In this document: piece by piece, positions 1-6,737 of the stretch
Numbering within the stretch: the first letter of the stretch is position 1
Layout: every line of letters starts with the position of its first letter
Assembly (NCBI GenBank): GCA_023379465.1
Contig: JAMCTM010000036.1
Span: 1 to 13,897 of the forward strand
Reading direction: 5' to 3'
Source of the DNA: Patescibacteria group bacterium
GTDB taxonomy: Bacteria > Patescibacteria > Microgenomatia > Levybacterales > UBA12049
DNA: 13,897 nucleotides
Made by a program: the position numbers and the translations under genes
Notes under the pieces: generated by a model
What the model was told of the DNA's origin: nothing
What the model saw: only the letters and a program-made list of their open reading frames with translations
Database searches by the model: none

Positions 1-430
1 ATCCACCACTGGTCATACCTCCAGATTTAACTGCGACATCTTCCGTTCCGGGTACAAAATTCTGTGAAACCATATCAAAAATATCACTGCTTGGAGGACC
101 AATACTACTATTTTTGTCTATTAAAGCGATTCTCGATTGTTCACCAATGCACATAAAGCACAAAATGTTGCGTGCAAAATTCAATTCCTGATATTCCTCG
201 GAGGTTAATGGCTCAAAGTAGTTCTTATCCTTGTACGAAGCAATGTTAATTGTTTTTACAGGTTGCTGGTGCTTATCAACATAACACTTTACGTACTTGT
301 CTAAATAAACTTTAGTATCGACGTCGCTTACGACCGAGGTGTCATACTTCCAAAAAATTGCATTACCGATCTGAGTATCTGCAAGTTCTAACCAAGGAAG
401 CAAAGAAATTTGTTTATAGGATATGCTCAT
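1..430 (-). CDS. Unrecognised protein, N-terminal 143 residues, runs off the left edge
   Basis: The minus strand is open from an ATG at 430-428 to the window edge with no stop, so the C-terminus is missing. The protein starts MSISYKQISLLPWLELADTQ and continues as a soluble, mixed-charge sequence with several aromatic patches, two Cys near residues 97-100, and a Gly/Ser-rich stretch (SGGMTSGG) at the cut edge. No signal peptide or membrane segment is visible. An AGGAAAG ribosome binding site lies directly before the ATG and an extended -10 box (TG-T-TATACA, 442-450) sits just upstream, which supports this start. I do not recognise the family. The reading frame is uninterrupted and codon use resembles the neighbours, so I am fairly sure it is a real gene, but its function is unknown. 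Confidence 0.7.
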   Translation of the reverse strand, partial: MSISYKQISLLPWLELADTQIGNAIFWKYDTSVVSDVDTKVYLDKYVKCYVDKHQQPVKTINIASYKDKNYFEPLTSEEYQELNFARNILCFMCIGEQSRIALIDKNSSIGPPSSDIFDMVSQNFVPGTEDVAVKSGGMTSGG

Positions 431-441
431 ACTTTCCTAAT

Positions 442-450
442 TGTATAACA
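442..450 (-). promoter_or_regulatory. Extended -10 promoter of the left-edge gene
   Basis: On the minus strand the sequence reads TGTTATACA, a TG-n-TATACA extended -10 element, with 11 bases to the ATG at 430 and an AGGAAAG box between them. No convincing -35 is seen. Confidence 0.4.
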
Positions 451-501
451 TTGATAATTTTGACCCCTAGCTATAAGTATATCAAACTACATCAGAAGGA
501 T

Positions 502-540
502 TTGAGACAACCCCTTTTTATAGTGTCTCATTTGTCTCAT
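502..540. repeat. TGAGACA/TGTCTCA operator-like repeat cluster
   Basis: One TTGAGACAA (502-510) faces two TGTCTCAT copies (524-531 and 533-540), which are direct repeats with a 9-base period. The outer pair matches over 8 of 9 bases as an inverted repeat. The cluster lies about 70-110 bases upstream of the minus-strand gene that starts at 430. It may be a regulator binding site or a weak hairpin; no T-tract follows, so an ordinary terminator is unlikely. The role is inferred. Confidence 0.4.
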
Positions 541-609
541 TTAGCCTTGAAATGATACACTTAGCTCGCAGGGTTATAAGGACGATAAGGGTCTCGACCT
601 GTATGCTCA

Positions 610-684
610 GCCCTTCGACTCACTTCGTTCGCTCAGGGCCGTAGGCTCTATATCAATTTCGAAGGTGGTGAGCGAAGTCGAACC
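610..684. repeat. REP-like inverted repeat at the GIY-YIG gene
   Basis: A hairpin-forming element begins GCCCT at 610-614 and closes AGGGC at 635-639, enclosing TTCGACT and TCGCTCA words. A second, inverted copy of the same words (TGAGCGAAGTCGAA, 669-682) follows about 35 bases later and ends two bases before the ATG at 685. The TTCGACT...TCGCTCA wording is that of dispersed REP-like repeats seen in many bacterial genomes, and I recall such copies preceding GIY-YIG genes of this type. Whether other copies occur elsewhere in this genome cannot be seen here. Confidence 0.55.
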
Positions 685-957
685 ATGCCTTATTTTGTTT
701 ATATCCTTCGTACCTCTTCAAACACTTTATATATTGGTCAAACAAATAATTTAGAAAAAAGGGTTAAAGAACACCAAAACAAAACCTCTAAATCCGCAAA
801 ATATGTCAGGTATTTTGATTCAGTTGAATTGGTTTATTCAGAAACGCATCAAACCAGAAGTGAGACGATGAAAAGAGAATCACAGTTGAAACGCTGGTCA
901 CGAGCCAAGAAATTGGCATTAATTACTGGGCATATTAAATTGCTTAAGAAATTATGA
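685..957 (+). CDS. GIY-YIG endonuclease domain protein (YhbQ/UPF0213-like)
   Basis: This 90-residue protein is a single GIY-YIG nuclease domain, the usual length for the stand-alone YhbQ/UPF0213 group. It begins MPYFVYIL and contains the paired motif as VYIL...LYIGQT (residues 5-20), followed by the conserved Arg of LEKRVKEH (about residue 26) and the catalytic Glu in KRESQLKRW (about residue 65), which normally binds the metal. The basic C-terminus (KKLALITGHIKLLKKL) is typical. Family members are small DNA nucleases whose cellular role is poorly defined. The start codon lies two bases after the arm of a REP-like inverted repeat, so no Shine-Dalgarno sequence is present and the repeat forms the 5' region. 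It may be mobile together with that repeat, but this is inference. Confidence 0.9.
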   Translation: MPYFVYILRTSSNTLYIGQTNNLEKRVKEHQNKTSKSAKYVRYFDSVELVYSETHQTRSETMKRESQLKRWSRAKKLALITGHIKLLKKL

Positions 958-1092
958 ATTTAAACACCCACCAAACCGAGACTCCTAGAAAAACCCAATT
1001 GCAATTTCAAAAAGGCTAATTTTTATTCAAATATTCGTATGTGCTCGCTATTGACTAAAAATAGTAGAATAGGTCAATGTGCCAGATAATTT

Positions 1093-1839
1093 ATGTTTAA
1101 AAATTCATACTCTAACGAAGAATTAAATCGATTGATTAGTAATACTGCCGGAAGAAGGGGTTGGAATTTTTCGATAATGAAAACCGAACGCCAACCAGTT
1201 CCTTGGGACTATTTAAAAGTTGTTCCTTTATATTTGAGACCCAGCGATGTTGTACTTGATATCGGCACTGGCGGAGGAGAAAGGTTTCTAGAATTTTCAA
1301 AATATTTTAAAAGCGGAGTCGGAATTGATAGCGATCCGGAAATGGTAAAAACCGCCATGGAAAATGGTGCGAATATTAAAAACGTTTCTTTTAAAATCGA
1401 CACCCACAAACTGACAGCGACAAAGGAAAAATTCGATGTAATTTTATGCCGTCATGCCCCATTCGATCCGCAAACGGTCATCGCACACTTAAAACCCGGT
1501 GGATATTTTATTATGCAGGAAGTCGGAGAAAAAAATATGCTTAACATTAAGAAGGTACTAGGTCAGGACAAAAGCGAACCAGCTCTTACAAAAGAACAAT
1601 TTGAAAATTCAGGATTCCGGCTTTTAGCTTTTATGGAATATAACGTTGAGTACGTGGTAAAGGATGTCGAGTCTTTGGTTTTTTGGCTAAATGCGCTTGA
1701 TTATCTACACTCAGACCTTAAGGGGAATGAAGGATTGGCTGATGCGAACATCTTTAACAAAATTTTGAAATGTAATGTTACAAGATATGGCTTCACGACC
1801 AACGAACATAGATATTTGGCAATTGCTCAAAACCTTTAG
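1093..1839 (+). CDS. Class I SAM-dependent methyltransferase
   Basis: The 248-residue protein has the Rossmann-like methyltransferase core in order: motif I VVLDIGTGGGE (53-63), the acidic loop VGIDSD (76-81), motif IV FDVILCRHAPFD (114-125) and LKPGGYFIMQE (133-143). An N-terminal extension (residues 1-50, with GRRGW and PWDYLKVV) precedes the core, and a C-terminal part of about 100 residues probably contributes to substrate binding. The substrate is not evident; similar soluble proteins act on small molecules or RNA. The ATG at 1093 has no clear Shine-Dalgarno sequence. A TAGAAT box at 1065-1070 could be its -10 element, giving a short leader. It stands alone, 135 bases after the GIY-YIG gene. 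Confidence 0.85.
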   Translation: MFKNSYSNEELNRLISNTAGRRGWNFSIMKTERQPVPWDYLKVVPLYLRPSDVVLDIGTGGGERFLEFSKYFKSGVGIDSDPEMVKTAMENGANIKNVSFKIDTHKLTATKEKFDVILCRHAPFDPQTVIAHLKPGGYFIMQEVGEKNMLNIKKVLGQDKSEPALTKEQFENSGFRLLAFMEYNVEYVVKDVESLVFWLNALDYLHSDLKGNEGLADANIFNKILKCNVTRYGFTTNEHRYLAIAQNL

Positions 1840-1891
1840 AGGTCAGTCTAAGCATTAAGCAATTCAGGTCATATCAATAAACCCTCCCTCG

Positions 1892-1900
1892 TGTTATAAT
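1892..1900 (+). promoter_or_regulatory. Extended -10 promoter of the RRM gene
   Basis: TGTTATAAT is a perfect extended -10 (TG-n-TATAAT). Transcription would start near 1907, leaving a leader of about 47 bases before the ATG at 1954. No -35 of note is seen. Confidence 0.6.
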
Positions 1901-1953
1901 GATGTATAGCTTGCATTTAACAGTCTAATCAACTCTCATCTCCGAGCTTATTA

Positions 1954-2346
1954 ATGAATAAACGTATTTTTGTAGCAGGCTTGCCCTTTAGCACAACCTC
2001 TGATGAATTAAAAAGTCTTTTTGCGGAGTTTGGAACTGTGGTTTCCGCAATTGTTATCACGGACCGCGAAAGTGGAAAATCAAAAGGTTTTGGATTTGTA
2101 GAAATGGAGAAGGATGAGGAAACCATGAATGCAATTTCTAAACTAAACGACACAGAATTTGGAGGCAGAAAGTTGGTTGTAAATGAGGCAAGACCTAGAG
2201 AAGAAAAACCACGATCCAGAGGGTTTGGTGGTGGCTTCAGTAGAGGAAGAGGGACGTTTGGGCAAAGACGCGAAGGTGGACGTGGAAACTTTGGAAGAAG
2301 CCGAGGAAACTCTAGCCGTGGCGGGTTTAGAGGTGGAAGGCACTAA
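1954..2346 (+). CDS. RRM RNA-binding protein with RGG-rich tail
   Basis: The 130-residue protein has one RNA recognition motif at about residues 4-80. RNP2 is seen as IFVAGL (5-10) and RNP1 as KGFGFVEM (about 44-51), with the aromatic residues that stack on RNA bases. Residues 81-130 form a low-complexity tail rich in Arg, Gly and Phe (RGFGGG, RGRG, GGRGNFG), like the glycine-rich bacterial Rbp proteins and plant GRPs. Such proteins bind single-stranded RNA and are often cold-induced RNA chaperones; that role is inferred here. The ATG has no Shine-Dalgarno sequence (CGAGCTTATTA precedes it). An extended -10 at 1892-1900 gives a leader of about 47 bases that could carry regulation. A small zinc-ribbon gene follows 4 bases after the stop, probably co-transcribed. 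Confidence 0.93.
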   Translation: MNKRIFVAGLPFSTTSDELKSLFAEFGTVVSAIVITDRESGKSKGFGFVEMEKDEETMNAISKLNDTEFGGRKLVVNEARPREEKPRSRGFGGGFSRGRGTFGQRREGGRGNFGRSRGNSSRGGFRGGRH

Positions 2347-2350
2347 ATAA

Positions 2351-2551
2351 ATGAGTAAATGCACCCGATGTGGAAAGGAAAGAGTAATTAAATCTTCATA
2401 TACCGAGAAACTTGAAAAGACCACTGTTATCTACACCGTGACCGTTTGCCCCGACCCCGAATGCCAGAAATTGGTGGAAATGGGATTGGTAGCGGACGAA
2501 GAAAAAAGAAAAATAATGCACGACGAGCACAATAGAAGAGTAAGAACCTAG
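2351..2551 (+). CDS. Small zinc-ribbon protein, 66 residues
   Basis: The protein starts MSKCTRCGKERV and has a CxxC knuckle (C4, C7) and a second CPDPEC knuckle (C33, C38), separated by a strand-rich stretch (TTVIYTVTV), as in a small zinc ribbon. The remaining C-terminus (residues 39-66) is charged and helical, with HDEHNRR near the end. It begins 4 bases after the RRM gene stop and is probably translated from the same mRNA. Its partner and role are unknown; the context suggests RNA or ribosome association, but that is inference. Its TAG stop overlaps the stop of the convergent DUF192 gene in a shared CTAG. Confidence 0.75.
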   Translation: MSKCTRCGKERVIKSSYTEKLEKTTVIYTVTVCPDPECQKLVEMGLVADEEKRKIMHDEHNRRVRT

Positions 2552-2853
2552 TCCTCAATTTTAACTAAAGAGTCTTTTTTTATTTTCGCCAAATTTATAA
2601 AACCGCCTGGCAACTCTAAGACTTTATTATATTTAATCGGCCAAAAGAAAAAATTATTAGGAGTAAGATTTTCTTTAATTTTCACTACCCGACTGCCCTC
2701 ATCCAACACAACCACATCAATCGGAAATTTTAATCCAAAAGTGTGAATTCCAAACCGAGTAAAAAATAACATAGGTTCTGCTTTTTGACGATCGATTAAG
2801 CCAATGGTTCTATCTTTTATCGACCTACAGATCTTTGCTTTTATAGTTATCAT
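2548..2853 (-). CDS. DUF192 (COG1430) family protein
   Basis: The 101-residue protein matches the DUF192 pattern: an N-terminal basic segment with KDRTIGLIDRQ, then MLFFTRFGIHTFGLKFPIDVVVLD, which corresponds to the family signature (MLF...FWM...PLDVVFLD), then VVKIKENLTP and a C-terminal VLELPGG motif. The family's biochemical role is not established. I choose the ATG at 2853 because GGTGGGGGTGG lies just upstream as a ribosome binding site. An upstream ATG at 2877 would add MMNRWGWQ and overlap the divergent promoter at 2854-2882. No signal peptide is seen, although many relatives are exported or anchored. The gene ends tail to tail with the small zinc-ribbon gene, sharing CTAG. Confidence 0.85.
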   Translation of the reverse strand: MITIKAKICRSIKDRTIGLIDRQKAEPMLFFTRFGIHTFGLKFPIDVVVLDEGSRVVKIKENLTPNNFFFWPIKYNKVLELPGGFINLAKIKKDSLVKIED

Positions 2854-2882
2854 TTGCCACCCCCACCGATTCATCATATCAT
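2854..2882 (+). promoter_or_regulatory. Sigma70-type promoter, TTGCCA-17-TATCAT
   Basis: A -35 TTGCCA (2854-2859) and -10 TATCAT (2877-2882) are 17 bases apart. The -10 ends 5 bases before the ATG at 2888, so the predicted mRNA is leaderless. The site fills the gap between the DUF192 start at 2853 and the zinc-ribbon membrane protein. Confidence 0.55.
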
Positions 2883-2887
2883 TAAGA

Positions 2888-3235
2888 ATGCAACCGGCAG
2901 GTTTGAGTTGCCCCCAGTGTCACCAAACAGTCTTGGAATCTTATTATTTTTGCCCAAACTGCGGCAAAAATTTGAAGCCTGCTCCTCTTTCTATTACCCC
3001 GCTAAAGCAAATCGGAATATATGCACTAAGCATATTTTTGCCCCCATTGGGACTCTGGCCGGGAGTTAAATATTTAATGGGGTCGAACAAAAAGGCTAAA
3101 GTTGTTGGAACGGTTGCCATAATCTTGACTGTTCTTTCAACAGTTATTTCCGCCTGGCTTTTTATCAACTGGGTAAATGGAATAAATAACTCAGTAAACA
3201 AAGAGCTGATGCGTTATCAAGGATTAGGATATTAG
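2888..3235 (+). CDS. Zinc-ribbon membrane protein, 115 residues
   Basis: The N-terminus carries a zinc ribbon with CPQC (residues 8-11) and CPNC (22-25), a common form in small bacterial membrane proteins. Two hydrophobic segments follow, at about residues 42-60 and 71-96, separated by a basic loop (GSNKKAK), then a short polar tail. The ribbon would probably be cytoplasmic, given the positive loop between the segments. The frame is open further upstream, to a possible start at 2804, but that would run through the DUF192 start region. The ATG at 2888 begins directly at the ribbon domain and is preceded by a well-spaced promoter. The function is unknown. It converges with the COG4315-type gene, with only 8 bases between stops. 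Confidence 0.75.
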   Translation: MQPAGLSCPQCHQTVLESYYFCPNCGKNLKPAPLSITPLKQIGIYALSIFLPPLGLWPGVKYLMGSNKKAKVVGTVAIILTVLSTVISAWLFINWVNGINNSVNKELMRYQGLGY

Positions 3236-3243
3236 AAAATTTG

Positions 3244-3732
3244 TTATGGAGTAACTAGGTGCCAGACTCCGCCGATTCCGTCCCCTAAAATGTCGCCCGG
3301 CTTCTGGTCCGGCGCATAGTAATAAAGAGGTCTGCCTTTGTAGGCAAATTGCTTGCTGCCGTCGGTTCTAGTCTGCACCGTAATATTCGCCGGCAAATTA
3401 GTTTCCGCAACTGCCCCAGAGCTATATGCCGGCCATTTTGTTGCACAGGTGTCGTAGCAAGTACTTTTACCGGAAGACAAATCGTTATCAAAAACGTACA
3501 AACTCATTCCTTGAAAATCAGCTAAATAGCTGCCTTTGGCTGGATCAGTACGAGTAGTATAAATATTCTCGGATGGCGTGGAATTTAGAGCTCCGGAAGA
3601 AGTTTGCACAGCCGAGGCAGTTGGGCTCATACCAAGCATCGCTTTGATTTTATGTCTGCCAAGATATCCTAAAACAAGAAGAATAACTAGAAGAGCGGCT
3701 ATTAGAAACCAGTTCTTCTTCAACAAATCCAT
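3244..3732 (-). CDS. Membrane-anchored secreted-repeat protein (COG4315 / PF03640-like)
   Basis: The 162-residue protein has a single N-terminal membrane segment (about 8-24) flanked by Lys, a low-complexity Ser/Thr/Ala linker (35-65), then two copies of the family repeat outside the cell. Repeat 1 is GSYLADFQGMSLYVFDND (67-84), followed by a CYDTCATKWPAY patch (92-103) with two Cys. Repeat 2 is GSKQFAYKGRPLYYYAPDQ (125-143), ending in the typical GDGIGGVWHLV. Relatives are called predicted lipoproteins with a conserved secreted repeat, of unknown function. Here the anchor is an uncleaved helix rather than a lipobox Cys. It has its own promoter (3740-3768), so it need not depend on the operon upstream. 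Confidence 0.9.
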   Translation of the reverse strand: MDLLKKNWFLIAALLVILLVLGYLGRHKIKAMLGMSPTASAVQTSSGALNSTPSENIYTTRTDPAKGSYLADFQGMSLYVFDNDLSSGKSTCYDTCATKWPAYSSGAVAETNLPANITVQTRTDGSKQFAYKGRPLYYYAPDQKPGDILGDGIGGVWHLVTP

Positions 3733-3739
3733 GAAATTT

Positions 3740-3768
3740 ATACTATAGATTTATTACACCCTTGTCAA
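3740..3768 (-). promoter_or_regulatory. Promoter with -35 spanning the upstream stop codon
   Basis: On the minus strand a perfect TTGACA (3768-3763) is followed, 15 or 17 bases later, by TATAGTAT (3747-3740; the -10 is TATAGT or TAGTAT). The box ends 7 bases before the ATG at 3732. The TGA inside TTGACA is the stop codon of the sulfatase-like gene. The same arrangement recurs at 10487-10515. Confidence 0.65.
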
Positions 3769-5354
3769 TGATTCACAACACTTGTCACATCTTTAAATTG
3801 GTAAAGATTGTTCAAATCCATAAATATATAATTTTTATCCGGCAGCTGCGGGAGCCCGGCATTAAAATATAGATCCAACACTGATCTAAAAATATTTACT
3901 GGAGTCATATTTGGATTAAGCGATTCAGTTGAAACTCCAGGCAAATACAAGGCAGCAAGAATTGGAAATTTTTCCTGGATCACGCTATCAGGAGCATTTT
4001 TCCAGTCATCGGCCGGATTTAGGTTTGTATTTAGATATGGTATACCCTCGTCTGTTAGAACAATAATAACAGGCGGTTTTTTTGACCTAGAAATTATTGT
4101 ACTTATTGCCGATTCCAACTTTTGATTGATGCAAATTGTTTGATTAACGTAATTTTCTGATTCTGGGTTTTTGGAGGTCATGCTTTCATCCACATATTCG
4201 CAATTTTTACCGAAGACGTATGGCCCATGCGGAGCAATTATGTGCGCGAACACAAACTTGGGGCCCGGGATACCAACTATTTGCGGTAGTTTATTAAATT
4301 GATAGACAAGCCTAGCCCTATCATCGTCGTCGGAATCGCCTATGGCAGATACTGGCACCACCTTACCTAAATATGGAGAAAGCGCCGTAGAGTCGGCTAA
4401 ATTATACAAGAAGGAGTCTATACTAAGTCGGCCTTCATCCTCGATTGTAAAATTATCATCAGCCGCTGGGTTGTATTGTGTTGGTCCCCACCAAGAACCC
4501 ATTTGATAATATTTATATCCATATTGTTTCAAAAATCTCATCACATTATTGTCTTCGATTAGGGGGTTAACAACTGTAAAATCTGAAGAATTTTTATATT
4601 TACTCAAATAATCTAAATATTCCATATTTAACATCGAGGCAAGTGAGAGAAAAGTTTTTGGATAATTGGATCTGGCCCCCCTAACCACATAAAATCCATC
4701 GTTATTCAGGTAATTCATAAAGTCGCTTTCATCGTAATTAAGGTATTTTCTAAAAATTCTGGGTGCGGCATCGTCTTCAGGCTCTATAAAATAAATATCT
4801 GGAAGCTTGCTTTTATCAACCCCGCTTGCATTTATTTTAGGCAAAATCAATTGACTGCCTGGAATGGGGAGAATCATTCTTTGGGACTGCTTCCAAACCA
4901 CCATTACCAACGAAACCGTAAATAGAAGTATAGATAGTTTTCTTATCCATATCCCCCACCTCATAAATTTAGATTTAGATTTTAGTAGCCGAACAAACAG
5001 GAATACTAAAAGGAGAGTAAACACAAAATATTCAAACAGATTTTTTCCAAAATTATATTTTCCAACCGTGATCACAATGTTCCACTTTAAAGAAAAGATT
5101 GCCGAGTATGAAAAGAAAAAAATCAAGAATATGGCCGAAAACATCTCGGCTTTCGTTCTGTTTCTAAAAACAAGGAATAAGAGGCCAAACACAAAAAGGC
5201 TCAAAACCACAACGATTCCAAGCGGAATCCAAATGGAGTTTATGTAGACTTCATTAAACCAAGCAAAGAATTGGGCCAAAACAAAAGAAAACGAAAAAAA
5301 GACTGGAGCAAACGGAAAGTACAACTTTGAAAATATTTTCTTAAGATTTTTCAT
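3765..5354 (-). CDS. Sulfatase-like (alkaline phosphatase superfamily) membrane protein
   Basis: The 529-residue protein has five hydrophobic segments in residues 12-156 and then a large extracytoplasmic domain. The latter matches membrane-bound sulfatase/phosphoethanolamine-transferase-like proteins: PDIYFIEPEDDAAP (185-198) at the first metal site, FMNYLNNDGFYVV, SNYPKTFLSLASMLN (229-243) with a candidate Thr nucleophile at 234, KFVFAHIIAPHGPY (366-379), and VIIVLTDEGIPY (429-440). The last replaces the DHG metal motif usual in the superfamily with DEG, and the first site lacks the common LDGY wording, so activity or metal use may differ. It begins 3 bases after the methyltransferase stop in a three-gene operon. 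The likely role is modification of an envelope glycan or lipid; the substrate is unknown. Confidence 0.85.
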   Translation of the reverse strand: MKNLKKIFSKLYFPFAPVFFSFSFVLAQFFAWFNEVYINSIWIPLGIVVVLSLFVFGLLFLVFRNRTKAEMFSAIFLIFFFSYSAIFSLKWNIVITVGKYNFGKNLFEYFVFTLLLVFLFVRLLKSKSKFMRWGIWIRKLSILLFTVSLVMVVWKQSQRMILPIPGSQLILPKINASGVDKSKLPDIYFIEPEDDAAPRIFRKYLNYDESDFMNYLNNDGFYVVRGARSNYPKTFLSLASMLNMEYLDYLSKYKNSSDFTVVNPLIEDNNVMRFLKQYGYKYYQMGSWWGPTQYNPAADDNFTIEDEGRLSIDSFLYNLADSTALSPYLGKVVPVSAIGDSDDDDRARLVYQFNKLPQIVGIPGPKFVFAHIIAPHGPYVFGKNCEYVDESMTSKNPESENYVNQTICINQKLESAISTIISRSKKPPVIIVLTDEGIPYLNTNLNPADDWKNAPDSVIQEKFPILAALYLPGVSTESLNPNMTPVNIFRSVLDLYFNAGLPQLPDKNYIFMDLNNLYQFKDVTSVVNH

Positions 5355-5357
5355 TTA

Positions 5358-6737
5358 TTATCTTTTTCTTTTCATTAGGTATAGTGTCCGCAGCGATGAA
5401 GCAATTTTATCTTTACTTTTTATAGTAAAATATCTCGAAAATTCTTGTTCAAATATTTCCTGATTGTAATCTGGAAATATATCTTCCCGAGCGGCAAGAA
5501 GCAGTTTTACCTGCGAATCTTCTTTTGGAATAAATTCTATTATTAGATTGTCTGTGATTTGCGCAAAAAACTCGGCAATCATTCCAAGAGGCAAATTCCC
5601 AGCAATGGCCAAGTGGTGAATCAAAGCAAGAGCCAAAATAGTGTCCGTTTTTTTTCTTCCAAAAAACGAATTTCTTTCATTCAAATTCCACCCGATTGCG
5701 GGGCTTGGTTTTATTAGATCAACAAAAAGAGGCAGAATATTTTTCTCTGCATTTTTTTTAACTTGAAGATAATTATTTTCAACTGCTTCGTAGTCATTGT
5801 CAAAACTGATTGTAAGTGCACCTAAATTAGCAGAAATACGGCTAAACGTACCGTCGTTTGCCCCAGCATCCCAAACCAACTTTGGCCTAATATTTTTTAG
5901 ATACTTTGTTACAAGATTTTTTTTCGATTTCATAGAAACACCTAAATAGTTGTTGTTATCAAAATAATAACTGCCCCAAGTGGTTTTGGAGCTGGAAAGC
6001 TTTAGGCTTTTTACCGACGACTCAAGACTGTCGATTAGTTCTTTCATTGCCCCTAATCCAACTTTTATAGATTTCTGATTATTTTTAATCGAAAGATTGT
6101 TTACCCTATTTTGTGAAGCTGTCTGAGCAAAAATGTGAAGAAGAAGCGTGGGATTAAACTTTGCTCTAATTGGGAGAAGGGAAGCTGCAAGATCAAGCGG
6201 AATCGATCCGACCCCGCCTACCAATAACCCAGAAATTCTTGGATCCCTATAAGACATTAGTGCCAAAGGGCCCAAAAACTGCTCGCAAAATTGTCTGTAT
6301 GCTATCCAAGGAACGCCATCTTTATATTTCTCAAATGATAAGGTATCAATAAATATCGGCTTGCCATTTAGAAACTGCACATTAAAGCTTGTCGCGTCTT
6401 TAAGACTTATTCCATAATTAAGCGCAATTTTTTGAATCTTAAGAGTTAAAAGAGCGGCGTCCTTGAACTCGCTAAAACTCCATTCATATGGGTATGAGAT
6501 GAAAGGTATTTGTAAAGGTTTTATTACACCCTTTCCCAATTCTTTATGGGGAATTAAGAGGCCTTGCTTAATTAACTCTTTATACAAGCCGGAATCCATA
6601 AGTATTTTATAATTGTCTAAATAAGTCTTGTTGATTTGCCTATAAACTATCCCGTTTTTTATAAAAACGAAGCCACTCGGGTCGCGGTAAGAAGAACTCA
6701 GGTTATACCTTTTCATTTTGGGAAACGGTAGTTTCAT
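5358..6737 (-). CDS. Methyltransferase with large N-terminal domain (459 residues)
   Basis: The C-terminal part is a class I SAM methyltransferase: motif I VWDAGANDGTFS (288-299), an acidic loop at SFDNDYEAV, and ILALALIHHLAI as motif IV. The N-terminal 280 residues form a separate domain with RDPSGFVFIKNG, SGLYKELIKQGLLIPH and a D114-x4-N119-x11-D131 pattern that resembles the catalytic loop and metal Asp of kinase-like folds, followed by VPWIAYRQFCEQFLGPLALM. Relatives are annotated only as SAM-dependent methyltransferases. The ATG at 6737 has GGGGAAA upstream and overlaps the end of the YLDPGS gene by 35 bases, which suggests translational coupling; a second ATG at 6716 is possible. Envelope or glycolipid methylation is inferred from the operon. 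Confidence 0.85.
   Translation of the reverse strand: MKLPFPKMKRYNLSSSYRDPSGFVFIKNGIVYRQINKTYLDNYKILMDSGLYKELIKQGLLIPHKELGKGVIKPLQIPFISYPYEWSFSEFKDAALLTLKIQKIALNYGISLKDATSFNVQFLNGKPIFIDTLSFEKYKDGVPWIAYRQFCEQFLGPLALMSYRDPRISGLLVGGVGSIPLDLAASLLPIRAKFNPTLLLHIFAQTASQNRVNNLSIKNNQKSIKVGLGAMKELIDSLESSVKSLKLSSSKTTWGSYYFDNNNYLGVSMKSKKNLVTKYLKNIRPKLVWDAGANDGTFSRISANLGALTISFDNDYEAVENNYLQVKKNAEKNILPLFVDLIKPSPAIGWNLNERNSFFGRKKTDTILALALIHHLAIAGNLPLGMIAEFFAQITDNLIIEFIPKEDSQVKLLLAAREDIFPDYNQEIFEQEFSRYFTIKSKDKIASSLRTLYLMKRKR

Noticed and set aside
358..555. Plus-strand open frame of 65 codons
   Set aside because: It overlaps the start, promoter and repeat cluster of the minus-strand gene at 430 and has no ribosome binding site or recognisable domain.
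2143..2424. Minus-strand frame across the RRM and zinc-ribbon genes
   Set aside because: It is the shadow of the Arg/Gly-rich tail (Ser/Pro-rich in reverse) and has no family features.
4864..5247. Plus-strand frame of 127 codons inside the sulfatase-like gene
   Set aside because: It lies opposite the membrane segments, and its Lys/Arg/Asn-rich product is the expected antisense of hydrophobic codons.
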